Origin: Symsagittifera roscoffensis
Taxonomy: Eukaryota; Xenacoelomorpha; Acoela; Convolutidae
NCBI RefSeq assembly: GCF_963678635.1
Contig: NC_087065.1
Coordinates: 46,068,381 to 46,132,380, forward strand
Length of the DNA: 64,000 nucleotides
Reading direction: 5' to 3'
Every line of letters starts with the position of its first letter. Positions within the stretch are counted from its first letter, which is position 1. The notes beneath the pieces are model-generated. The model was not told the origin of the DNA. It saw only the letters and a list, made by a program, of their open reading frames with translations, and searched no databases. Below are positions 44,832 through 57,800 of this stretch, piece by piece. A program made the position numbers and the translations under genes.

Positions 44832-45382
44832 ATCTATTTATAAATATGTTTGTTTTTGGTGTTTTGTGGTTGTATTACAAACAAAATATTTATAAAAGAG
44901 AAAAGAAAAGGCCAATAAAAAAAGAATGTTAAAAAAAATATTAGTTTTGGCCAAAAAAATAGTTGGAGGAGGAAAATGAACTTACGGGATATTTAATATT
45001 TCTTTTAATATTTCTTTTTAAATTTGCCAATTAAACTGGATGGAATTGTAGTTCTATAAAAGTTTGTAGGACGATTTGTCCGTTTAGGTCTTTTAGATTC
45101 GAGAATGTCATTAAAAATGTCATTAAAGACAAGTTGGGATGGAATATTGGGGTATCAGCCATATTATATTTAGCTTAAAATAAAAAAAGAAAGATAGAAA
45201 AGTTTATAAATTTATTTAGAAAACTTAAATTTCCGATTTGGAAATTTATTACTTCTCTTTATTTGTAAGAAAAATTTCAACAATTCTCCTGTTTGAGAAT
45301 TGGAATCTTTGCTTTTTATCTCTTTTTGAGACTTAAGCAATTTTTGCGAATTTTTAGAAGGTAAGCCTCACTGGTCGCACCA

Positions 45383-46059
45383 ATTTATTACGCTAGCAAT
45401 ACTATTTACGTCGGACAAAACGCTTGCTAGGAATAAAGGGTCCTTTCTACTTTCTATCTTAGAAGGTAAATCTAAAATTCGCTGAGAAATATTTTATTAG
45501 AAAAGAAGTTAGTATGAATTTACAGCAAGTTGCCTTTTGACTCAATATCTATTTTTACGGTTAGATTAGAGATATTTTTACTGAGAGTAGATATTATTTT
45601 AGAGATTGGTTGGGGTGGTAGAAGAGAGTGGTGTTGGTATTAGAAGAGATATTGTTGGGATATTAGAGAGGGAGGTTGTGGTGTTAGAAGAGATATTGTT
45701 GGGAATGAATTCCCGTAGTTTTGAGCTTCTAATTATACTCAGATGGGGAAATCACACCACTTTTCGTATCAAATGAGAAGTTACTTCTTAACTTCGTATT
45801 CTCTATTCGTACATTCGTATTTTACGAGAAGAAGGTTTCGTATGCTCGTATTTTACGAGAGGAATCGTTAATATTCGCATTGAACGAGAATAGTCGTTTC
45901 AATTCTCAATGCTTAAAACGTTATACGAATTATTCCAAAAGCATTTCCCTTCCTTTTGCAAGGGAATAAAAACATATTTCTTTTGTGGTGGCGGCGGCGT
46001 CACATTTTGTGAACGCAATAAAATATTTCATGTTTCTGTTTCCATTTGAAATCAGAACA
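45383..46059 (-). repeat. Candidate LTR of the envelope element, copy B
   Basis: Counterpart of 39362-40038, adjoining the primer-like 18-mer 45365-45382. It would be the 5' LTR for the minus-strand genes. Confidence 0.45.
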
Positions 46060-48754
46060 GAGCTAGGGCAGAGAGCAACTTAATCCGTAAAATTATGCTG
46101 AGAACTTTCTTTGAGTCTTTTATCTAAATTTATTAGGTCAGCGTGTATAATAACTATTAAAAAAAGAAACAAGGAAAAATAAATCAACTTGGATTGGGAA
46201 AAAACTTAAATTCCACGAACAAAAAGTTTGGTGTTTTGACAGTGACTGAATGCCACTGCAAAATTTTGTTTAAAAAGCTGTCTAAAAAATTTGAAGCGTG
46301 TTTTTCACAGTATTGCAAAAAGAAACACTAAGGTCTTGAAGCAACAGTGTTAGGCAAAGAATTGATGTACTTTTGAGTATTGAGCAAATATTTGAAAAAA
46401 AAAATCCATTTTTAAGACACTTTTTCGACAATTTTTTTTTACCTTTTGGGTTCGCTTCGTTGGAAATTGTACTCAAATTTGAACTAGAAGAACAATTTTC
46501 ATATTTTGACCCTATATTTGCGCTTTTTTGATACAAAGATCATAATGGAACCTTTGGTAACATGATAACTTGTGACAGAGAGGCGAAACTCAGCTTCGCA
46601 TCACTTGCGTCCTCCTCAACCTCAAAACACACAGGTACACACAATTTTTTTCGCTGGTCGACAGACGCAATACCAGGCCATTAAGCCGATATAAAATAGG
46701 CCGAAACTAATTAAGGCGAACAAAAAACGAAAAACAAAAACGCCGAAAAAAACTGTCATTAGAAACTTGAACGATAATTTTTATTAAGATTTTAGAAAAA
46801 AAGGCGATCCAGATGTAATCATAAAGACTACGCCTCACTTGAAATGAATCAAAATTATATTAAATTACATAATATTAACCGAAATCATTTGGAAAAAAAA
46901 CTAAGAAAAGAAGAAAATAAACAATGCAAGAAATTACAAACAGAAGTAAATCAAAACACTACGCGAAACTACAATGTAAAAATAGCATACAAGAAAAACC
47001 AATTCTACGATGTTGCAAATAGTCCGACTAAACATAAGCCAACAAATAAAAAGACGAAAATTTTTTATAAACGGAATATTTTCTGTTTAAAACAACAGTT
47101 CCCCGTCAAATTCGAACCCAGAACCTTTGCCGTACAGGGCAATTTTGTTACCTACAGGCTAAAAGGGTCTAGAAACGCTAAGAATTTGAAGTGGCCCGAG
47201 AACGCTCAGAAGGTACCTCTAAAGATGAGTTCAGAAGTAACACTAGAGATGAGTCCTGTGGACAAAGTTGTTTACGGAAAAAAAAAGTCTCGTACCCGAT
47301 TGCAAAACGCTTGCTATCGCAAAGGTAAATAGCTTGCGCTGCAGAAAAAGCAGTTTCAATAGTGCTCGCCGACAGCCTCGCGTTTAAAGATTTAGTCCGC
47401 AGAAAACTGGAAGCGGTAAAAAAAACTTCAGCTGCCAGTGTTACAATTGGTTGTTTTGAACTGTTTAGAAGGAATTTGGAGTGATCTTCAACATCTTCAA
47501 CATGCCGCCAATTACGTTGTTTTTTTGAAGATAAACGCCATCTTCATGACAACAAAAATTAAAGGTGGTCTCAACGTTGAAAATGTTCACTTGCCATTCA
47601 AGCTTCATTTTTAACATTTCAAACTCGCCTAGCAACAATTACGACAGCAGGACGCATAAGTTCTCTAAGAGCAACTTACCATCAATTACGGAAAGCATGG
47701 TAATTATCCCGATCAGAAAAAGTTCCATTTTCAAAATTTTCCAAAGGTAATGAAAAACTGAGTGCGACAAAGCAATTAAAAATTATGGTCAGAAAAGTTA
47801 GAGCACATTTAAATTAAGTAAAAAGTTGAGCTGTTCAGGTGAAAATTTAACAAATGAAGGTGTTGGAGACTTTCAGTAATTAATTGAAGTATCTCAAAAT
47901 AAATTTTCAGCGGTTCAGGTGATTCTCCTCAGTTCAAATAGCTGCAGCATTTCAGCTCAATGACTTTTCTACCGCTGTTTGTTTGAGTCCACCCAACACT
48001 TGACCACTTGAAAGTATCTTGACCTCTTAAGCCAAATCAAATTATCATTTTCAAACTTAACCACGAAAAATTATAATTAATTACCGAGGCATTTTAAAAA
48101 GACTTAAAACTATAAATGGACTGTTGTCAAAGCTGACTACTGAAATCCAATGGATAGCAGAAAAAAAAAGCAAAGATTTCTCAAATACGCTATGCCATAA
48201 TACTTTTGGTATTAATTTTATGTAACGAAGCAATGAACACGCAACACTGTTGAAAACTCTCTAGTCGAATAATTGAATTAAAAAATAAGTTGGAATTATT
48301 TGAAAATAAGACAAATTGATTTTTATTTAAAACGATGTCAACTACCAAAATTCAAAACTAGTATGCTTCAATTTAGCCCTAGGTTCCAAATATTTTCAGC
48401 ATTAGCAAGACTAACAAAGCAAATTTCATCACAATAGAGCGGATACAACAAACACTCAAAATTGTAGAAATCAAAAAGGTGAAAATCTGAAATACGTCAA
48501 TTTCGTGGTAAGTTTTGACATTGCGATTAAGATCACTGGAATTTTTTTATTTGGCTCCTTTAACATCAGACATCAACTTGAAACAAATTATTGTAGCCGC
48601 GGTTTTGAGGGTAAATCAACTGGAGTATTGCCGCATAATTTAGGTTGATTGTTCGTTAATTTCCGAAGTCAGCGGCAAATCAGAGAAACTCCTCAAGTTC
48701 AAAGATGAACAAACACTGAATCTCATTTTTCTTGTACGAAACTTCATATAGTTT
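46060..48754. other. Intergenic region downstream of TACC; SINE copy, no gene
   Basis: 46840-47335 holds a SINE-like repeat whose minus strand at 47105-47160 reads like a tRNA body (GTAGGTAAC, then GGTTCTGGGTTCGAAT); its neighbour block matches 7300-7390. A hairpin motif GCGAAACTCAGCTTCGC lies at 46583. A minus-strand AATAAA candidate for TACC is near 48546. No protein gene is supported; 162- and 61-codon frames here are judged chance. Confidence 0.45.
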
Positions 48755-48823
48755 CTATTCTCTTCCGGCCAATTTGCTGATCAAATTCTCGCACAACTCG
48801 TTCATTTCCTTATTGTCTTTCAC
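48755..48823 (-). CDS. TACC: TACC exon 8 (terminal)
   Basis: Acceptor CTCTTTCAG, 22 codons ending in TAG. Encodes the conserved closing motif NKEMNELCENLISKL. Confidence 0.9.
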   Translation of the reverse strand: MKDNKEMNELCENLISKLAGRE

Positions 48824-51800
48824 CTGAAAGAGAAAGCAGAGTGTGAAATGGAACATTTTAAACACAAAGATATGTAAAAAATGTAAAATATCTAAAAGGC
48901 AGTTAGAAAAGGGTCAAGTAAACCGAAATAAAAATGATTGACCTTTTTGAACATTTTTGCAACTCTTAAATTTCCGAAAAACTCGAATCCAGTTGAAGCT
49001 CTTTGAATGTCAAAAGTCTGGTTGAATAAGTTATTCTTTTATTCGCTTGATATTCTGAAAACTAAAGTTGATTTTTGAAAATCATGTTATGTCGCGCCAT
49101 TTTCACATTTGTTATTGGAGGGCGTAATTTGCCTTTCAAACAGAAAATTAAAAAACTGAGCTTAATCAGAAATCCACAGTCCAACAGCAAGAAATCAAAA
49201 TTGAGCGTAAGCCTCAAAATTATCACTTATTTTAAGACCCAAATAAGTGATAAATCACTTCGTTCCTTAAAACTTTTACAACAAAATTTTACAGAGGCGA
49301 AGTTGCACTTCGCATACACAAGCAAAAACGTGACAGATAACGCTACTGGGAAAAACTGAATGAGTAGAACTTTGAGTCTACAAAAATTCTTAAGTGACGC
49401 ACGCCAATTATGAATCTACATAATTGTTAAGTGACACAAGCCAATTATGACGCTTTAGCAGTACCAGTCAATTTGAAAAAAAATTACCAACTAAAATGCC
49501 TCTATCTAACGTATTTTAACTGGTGTGCGAAAAAGTTCACTAAAACCAAACATCCGACCCTGTCCATGTTCGAACCCTCTTCTTTTGTTGAGTGTCTCCT
49601 TTCCTACCTCTACGCTACAGATCCATGATACCTTGAAGCTAAAATGCTTTCTGTAATAAGATAGTCAGTGTTAATATCCTTAGCATTGGCTGTACTTAAT
49701 AGCTGATTATAGATCAAAATGAACACTTTCAAAATGAACACATTTAGTCGCAACAATATTTGCGTCTTAGGTTGGAAAAAAAGATAGTTCATACTATAAA
49801 ACAAACTTTGCTTGTGTGAACATGGAACACAGAAATTAGACTGAAAAACTTGAATGCAGCTTGAGTTAGACTGAAGAGTTTGAATGGGGAAAAGAAACCA
49901 AATTCAAATACAATTGACATTTCTGCCAAAATTCCAGTTTATCGATAAATTATAACATAGCCAATCGAAGATTGAAAAAGAGTAATGAACGCAAGTAAAC
50001 ATAAAAAACAAACTTTGTTGCAAAAATTTCACTTTCGAATTTCAAAGAAAAAAATACATGCCTTTACGCTCTTTGAAACATTAACCCAACTTGAGAAAAC
50101 TGGATCAACAGGTGAAGTTTTTATTCCGCTGGAAATCTATAAATTAAATTCCAGTTTCAGCAGATAAATTTCCATTGAATTCAAAAATAGCAATATACTT
50201 AAGTTCATTCATAAATGCATCAACATGTATGAATGCACATCTGTAGTTATTATAGACTTTTATGAACATTTTAAGACATTTTCCTGAAAAAAAAAGTCAG
50301 CAAAATTGAAATTTTTTCTTTTTTGATTAAAACTAAGCAAAAACTTTTGCAAACTACAATTATAGAGCTATTTTTCCAGTCATTTCAACGTCATTACCAG
50401 TCATTTTGTTGTTAGACCGCCTGTTAGAAGAAAAGTTAATTTTAAAAGAAACCAAAGCCGGTAATTTAAAAACCGACGGCAACCAGAAACTGACCTTTTT
50501 GGCATAAACTGTCATTTTTTGTTTACTTATGACGAAATGACACTATTACAAAATAATAATTATTATTATAAAAATGATTATAAAGTATTTAATCAAAATA
50601 GGGTGATTTATCTTAGAAATACATAAACTATACAGCTGTGACTAGTAATTACCTGATTTGCGTTACGCAAAGCTCAAACCGAAAGTTATATTAGTACATA
50701 AACAGTTTTTACACACGATAACAGCTCACTTTCGTCTAAACTCTCATATTTGTAGTTTTGCGAATCGTCTAAATTCCGTTTTATTAACATCGTCAAATTT
50801 GTTTTTCGTCTAATTTCCTAGGCCCATCGAACATCTTTTCATGAAAACAACTGGTCGAACAAAGAAAAATTTGTTCCACACAGTAAACAAAAAAAAACAA
50901 CTTGAAATGAATACAAGGCAAGCAGAAAACATAATAAAAATTAGAAAAAATTGTTTGCGGAAAAAAGCCTTGTTCCGGATTACAGACACTTGCTTTGGCA
51001 AGTGTAAATAGCTCTGAAAAATCAGCAGAGAACAAAAGTAAGCCTCGATTGAAAACTTTGCTCATTGCATCAAATATCTGCACAAAACCATCTACAGAAT
51101 TGACTATGACTCAAAGACAGGCACAGTGAATGGAATGTACGTCAAGCAAGCGGATAAAGCGTATGTTGCTTGAACTTACAAAAGAGCAACATACAGAGGG
51201 CAGACACTCAACAGAGAAGTGTGAAGGACTAACATTGAAAAAAAATTCTTTTATAAAAATGTGCAAAAAAGGTATAAAGTGTTTATAAGGGGTTTGCAAA
51301 ACGCATTAATCCCTTCAAAATAGGGCCCATCACGAATCAATATTGCAATGACAGGGTTCAATGGAGCTAGAGCATACCCTACAGAGAGTTGGAAAAGATT
51401 CAATGAACGCAAAAAAAATTGACTTGCTTTTTGAAAAAACTTAAAATTTGAGTTTCAAAAACAATATATTATTCAGAGGCGAGGCTGCGCTTCGCAAACA
51501 CCAGCGAGAAAACGCAGCTCTAGAAAATAAAATACAGAAACGGTTAAAATAAGCCTCAAAAATTAAGACTTTTGCAGTGGCGAATTGGATCCTACGACAA
51601 GAAGATTTAGAGTCCCCTGTCCTCGCATCTGCGCCACTGCCTCATGACATTTTACTAACACTAGCCACAAACAAAGCAGCTACATATGCTAATAAATTTT
51701 TAAGGCGATAAAGCACAAGTGGCACCAAATACAAATAGACACTATTTTAAATGTAAGAAATTGGAATAAAAACTTAAGGCGTCCACATTAACTTTGCATG

Positions 51801-54800
51801 TAATAAAATGGAAAGCATCATGCCAAATTAAGATAAATTATACATTTCAAAAAAAATTCCAGATACATTGAGCAGAAAAATTTCGGAAATGGATTTTTTT
51901 TGTTCAACTGTTGTGTGAAACGAACAGCTTTTTTGGTTCATTTAATGCAACAAAACAGCATCAACTGTTTTTAGCTGATTACGTAAAGCATCCCAAAGGT
52001 GCCCAATAATTAGCACCAATATTTGCGAATTAGGCTGGAAAAAAATGGTCGTACTATTACACTACGCTCGCTGAAGCGCGTTGTGCAATAAGCTCATGGG
52101 CGTGAACAATTTCAGTTATTTTCACCCAGACTTTGGGTTCTAAAACAGTTGAATCACCCTTTTCAGTTGCACTTGGCTGTAAGAGCACGTTTTCGTCAAT
52201 TGTCTCGGCCTATCAGCCTCGAATTGTTTCTAGCGTGCTCTTCAACTCAGTGCAACTTGAAAGAATGTTCGTACGATTACAAAGACAACTGGTACTGTTC
52301 AAGTAAATTTCAAACAATATACACACATGAATATAACACTAATGTCATATTTTCACAGATCACGGATTTCTGTACTGAAAAAGCCTATCCTTAAAATTGC
52401 ATATGTAGTTGATAAACAACAGCTATATATTGCATCGAGAAATTTTGTGGCACAAATCGAGACTCGAAGTGTCGAGATGTGATCAAATTTCGAGACGCAG
52501 TATACGCTGTTGCGTATCTGGTATAAAACACGTTTGAAAAAGGCTCACAGCCGAAAAAGTTTTTCGCCATCTCGTAGTTTTTACTTTCTATTTTGTTTAT
52601 TTGAGTGTTCAAATAAAGCACGGGAATAAATTGCATACTAGCGTTTTATTTTTCAAATACAGCATGGAAACATTTTGATCACGTGTCTTATATGTACCAA
52701 AAGGGCACAAACGTTTTACTCACTGAGTATTTCGTGTCCTATACCTCAGTTTAGATTAATCATTTTTCGGTACCTTCACCGCTAAACTAAATTAATGAGT
52801 AACGTCGTTTCACAGCTAAACTAAATTAACTGTAACTTCGGTTGCAAACCTTTCGGTTGCAAGTGGTAATACCGGTAGCAAACTGGAATTTTTTGCTCGT
52901 GTTATCGTTTCGATCCGTTGATGAAAAACAAAAACAACTTCTTGAACCTTCATATCCAACTATCGTTGTCTTCACAAAAAAGGTTAAGTGAATTGTTCTT
53001 TCAACCTTCTGAAATCTGTTCAACAAAACTCATTTTGCCTTTAGTGAAAATTTGAAATGAATCTATTAGAGTAAGGATAAAAAAATCAAACGGACCTTCT
53101 GGTCGTATGAGAGTTGTAGGGCATCATTGGCCATTTTGAGTCTCTTTAACTCCATCTCGAGCTGTGTGATGGATCCCTTCAGCGCTCTCTCCTTCTCCTG
53201 TGCCTGCTCCTCCGCCCTGAACAGACAGTAATTATTTCGACTACAGCAAAATTGGTCTGAATACTTTCGGTCTTCAGACTAAATTAAACATAAGACCGAT
53301 CGACCTCTGAGCTGACCTCCCAGTTCATTTTACATTTTCAACTTGATAAAAAATTTTCTTTCTCTTTCTTGCAGTTTTCAATCTAATTCAGTGCAACATT
53401 ATTAAACATTGCCAATCGAAGATTGAAAAAGAGTAAGGAACGCAAGTAAACATTAAAACAACACTGACTTTCTTGAATCAACATAGCCAACTAACAGTTC
53501 GAAAAAAGCAAGGAACGCAAGGAAACTTAAAAAAATTGACATGTTTTTTCAAGAGACTTCAACTTTTGAATTTCGAAAGAAAATAGATGGCCTTAAAGCT
53601 CTTTGAATTTGTAGAACAATTTATGATGGAAACTTTTTTGCTGAATTTAACCCAATTTAAGAAAACCGGATCAATACGTTAAATTTTTATTTCGCTGGGA
53701 AATCTGATATTTAATTTCTATTTTCGAAGTTGAACACGTTTTTCGGGACCTCTACACTTTTGCTGTTCGATAGTTGAGTTGCCTTCCTTTAAACAATGGA
53801 AATGCACTGAACTCAAAAAGAAATCACAAGTCAAACTGCGAAAAGTCAGAACTGAGCGTGAACAAATTTTCTGAAAAAAAAACAAAAAAAATCAACAAGA
53901 CCTATATAAGAGTCCTCACTACGTTCATTACTCTTAAACATTAAAATAGAAAACATGGATCGTTTGTCCTTATTTTTGAATTTCCTTATTCTGTGCTACT
54001 CAAACTCATTACTTTTGAGTTTTCTGAGCTACGTGGAGAGCAACCAGCTATCCTTGTTGTGTCATAAAACCATATGAAAATGATTGGGTAACGATTAACA
54101 TTGATGCTACTCTTGTCCCAGAATTTTTACATAAGTACCATGCTCAGAATATGAAAACCACAGAAAAAATTGAAAAATAAATTTGCAAAAAACCTACATC
54201 TAGTAGAATGATTCACCTCGTGTTTAAATGTTTCTCTCGAATTCTAAAACCCTATTCCAACCGAAAAAGACCTCAATTCAACATCCAATTCAATTGAACT
54301 AGCGTGTAACGCACCTCCGGTGCTTCGAATTCTTAACATCATGAAAAACCACATATGCTGGAAACAAGATCTGCATCCTTTGAGTGTACTCTGACAGCAC
54401 CCAATTACAAGGTTCGTAATTACAAATTTTTTTACACATGGTTTTTTTTACACATTTTGAGAAACCATAAAATTTTGTGAAGTTTCATATAAATTCTTTG
54501 AAAAAATTTAAAATGAACTAAGAAACGTCACAGCTCTGAAACTAAAATCAATTGAGCACTCGCATTTGGACGCAAGATTTGCAACTCATGAGAGTAATCT
54601 TACAGCACCCATTTTGAGAAAAATTTTGAGAAACTTCAAACTTAAGTTTTCTAAAAAAGATAATTTTTTGAAAACCAGAAAAAAACGTAACATCTCAAAA
54701 ACTAACAAGATCTAAGCGCCTTATTTGAAGGCAATATTTGACAGTACTCACTCTGACAGCACATAACTACAGGGTTGGGAAATTCAAATTGTGAAGAAAG

Positions 54801-57800
54801 TTTAAATTTAAGTTTTCGGAAATTTTTTTTGGAAAAATCACAAAAAAAACGTCATATCTGGAAAACTATCAAGGTTTGAGCACTCACATTTGGAGGCCAT
54901 TTGGATTTGCCAGACTCTCACTACAAAGATGGGAACTTCAAATTTTGTGAAATTTTCTTATCTAAGTTCTCTGAAAAATTTTGAAAAAAAAACCTAAAAA
55001 AAAACGTTTTACCCAAAAACTTCAAGGATTTGGGCAGTCATATTCTCAGGCAATATTCGCAACCGCTAAGAGTACCCTAACAATTTCCAACAACAGGATT
55101 GAGAACTTAAAAGTTTTGAAAAAATCATAAAAAACGTCATATCTCAAAAACTACACGGATTTGAGAATGGAGATTTGGAGGCAAGACTCGCAAACCCACA
55201 GGCAAGACTCGCAAACTTATATTTGCTTAAAATTGTCAAAAACCTCGAAAATGGCCCAATCTCGTAAATTAAAAGGATGGATTTGTTGATTCATTTATGG
55301 CAGAATCGCAAAACCTGGGAAAACACTGAATTGAAAATGGAAGATCGAAAAATAAATTAACCATTGCAATATACGATATAGCTTAGACGTGCAAAAATGT
55401 TTTGTTAAACATGCAAAAAATACGTTGAAAAAGCTTACACATGGCAAGATTATGATACCCGCATATAATATATAATAGATTCATGAGTATCCATAGTAGG
55501 TACACAGAGCAAGTTATATGACCACTTGGAATTGCACTTTGATAAGAAAAAGTCAATAATGATGGCTTACTCGGTAAATCTCTCCTCAGAAAACCTCTTG
55601 AGAGTCTCGTACATTTTCTCCTCTTCTGCGATTTTCTGATGCGCCTTCTGAAGTTCTTGTTTTAGGATCACTTCGTTCTAAAGAAACACATGACAACGTG
55701 GACCAAAAAAAACTAAGAAAACTCTAGGAATAGAAAAGTTTTTTTTTTCTTAATTTTTTTGGTGATGTTAAAGCTGATTTTAAGCATGTATTTCAGCTTG
55801 AATTATTTCGCAAATACTGAACTTTTAGGGTTTGTTTGAACTGCTTCAATTGGCTCAAGTTATACTCCTCTGTATTTTTCGAGAAAACTTTACCAGCTGA
55901 AAGACCCAATTTATTCCTGTTACAAAAATCAAACAATGCTTGCTTGTGATTTAAAAGATAGCCAACAGACTATTGAAACGCAAGTGAACAGAAAAAAAAT
56001 ATTGATTTGCTGAAGTTGCACGAAAAAGACGGCCTTAAAGCTCTTTGAATTTTTTGAACAATTTATGATAAAAAAAATTTTGATGAAAATAACTCAATTT
56101 GAGAAAACTGGATCAATAGGTATTTTTTTAAAATTTCGCTGGGCAATCTGACAAATAAGTTCCATTTTCGAAATTAAAGTTGATCACGTTTTTCGTGACC
56201 TTTACAGTTATGCTGTTCGATACTGGAATTGCCTTCCTTTTTCCTTTTAACAAAGCAAATGAACTAAATTTAAAAAGAAAGGAAAAGTTAAACAGCAAAA
56301 AAAGTAAATTGGAACCTGAAAAATTTTTTCTGAAAAAAGTCATTGCGACCGCGGAGGGTTCTCATGCTTGAAGGACCGAATGCTTGAAAAATTTCAACCA
56401 ATCAAAACCGCTAAGCGTTTCTATTGGCTAAATGCCTTTCTCACAAAATCATAGTCAATTTTAACAGAAAATGTATTAATTAATTCAGTGGAAAATAATC
56501 AAAAATATTACAAATTGCGGGTTACAACCGCAATACTTTTCAGTTAATCATCAAGACTAGGCGGGCCAAAATCATAAGAATTTTTCAGTCTTCAAAACTC
56601 ATCTGCTTATTATCAAATCGGTCAATATTAACACTAATGGCCTTGATTTATTTTCTTACTTTGAGATTTTCGCGATTTACTTTGAGATTTTGAATACTCA
56701 ATTCTTATTGGCTGAAAGTAAGCTAAAATTAAATTCAAGCATTCGGTCCTTCAAGCATGAGGGACGCCACCATTGCGACCGACCTTTATAAAAGTCTTAA
56801 AAATATCAAGAAACAAAGAATATTCATTGCTTACGTTTTTGTATTGTCCGATAGCGTCTCTAGCTTTGGTGTATCGCTTTAACGCCTGGTCGAAAGACTG
56901 CTCCAGTGATTGTAGATCATTTTGGTACTGAAACAAAATTTGAACGTTGAAACACTCCTCAAGAACATTGTTTTCTCATCTTGTAGAATTGATGAAGCAA
57001 TCAAATTATAAAACTTTTTCTGAAACTTATTAATTTTTGCGCGGATTTCCGAAGGTAAGTGTTAGACGTCTCTAATCCGAAGTTAACTGGTTTTATCACC
57101 CTTTGGTACTGATTAGAAGTCTATCGGCCAGTTGAAGTCCATCGGTCAATTGAACAGGGAGCAAACAAAAGTAGCAAAAGTTTTCTGAAGAAATATTCTA
57201 CGAAAACTTCAAAACTGAGACAATTTTCAAATTGACTTAGACGGCCGAACAAAACTTATGACATACCTGACTTAAATGCCAGAAGAGTTCACAAAAACAA
57301 ATGGATCTCCTTAAAAACCCGCCAAGGAATTGTCCGAATAAATCAGTTCAAAGAATTCTTCATCAAGCCTTGACCTAATCCAGTCACAATAAACTCTTTC
57401 CTAGTCTGCCTGGAAAAACTATTTTTACACAACAGAAGTAGTAATTATTGGAATATAACAGAAAAAGAGAAGAGGCGCAAAAACTCCCCTTTATCATCAC
57501 TTCAAACTTTAAAGCAATATCGTATCTTTCATGACTTTTGCCATAACCTGTTAAAGGACCTTAGCCATTAGGGGGGCCAATTCCCTTATTTTGAAGATGA
57601 TTGAACACTAGACAGAAGTGCAAATTGACACTTTCAAGTTTCAAACAGGAACATACAACTTCACAATTGAATATTCAATTTCACCAAACGTGAAGAATGA
57701 AAGCAAGAAGTATAAATGGAATCCCATCACTAATCAAGCCATTATCAACTCAAAGTAAAGTCAAATTACAGATTTAATCGCCTTTTAAAAAAGCTTCCCG

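Larger units (their letters stand above)
37376..46059 (-). mobile_element. Envelope-bearing mobile or viral element, 6.02-kb unit in 1.44 tandem copies
   Basis: 37376-40038 and 43398-46059 are direct repeats of 2.66 kb differing by few bases; so the locus is a 6.02-kb unit plus a partial second one. On the minus strand a unit reads: candidate LTR (46059-45383), primer-site-like 18-mer (45365-45382), a leader overlapped by a plus-strand gene, envelope-like gene, accessory gene, purine tract, then the next candidate LTR (40038-39362). The envelope frame crosses position 43398 unbroken, so 43398/37376 is only where the left copy is cut off. No gag, protease, RT or integrase is seen. A non-autonomous retroelement is the main reading; a tandemly integrated circular viral genome is the alternative. 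No target-site duplication is visible. Confidence 0.65.
43398..46059. repeat. 2.66-kb direct repeat, copy B
   Basis: Matches 37376-40038 almost base for base. Its right end (CAGAACA/GAGCTAGGG) is the outer end of the element; the flanking bases do not repeat the bases at 37375. Confidence 0.9.

Noticed and set aside
46844..47332. 162-codon lysine-rich open frame
   Set aside because: Runs through a SINE-like repeat with a tRNA-like body on the other strand; composition is that of translated repeat.
53955..54077. 40-codon frame after a TATATAAG motif
   Set aside because: Short, hydrophobic and without conservation in the other family-P copies; kept only as a promoter-like repeat end.
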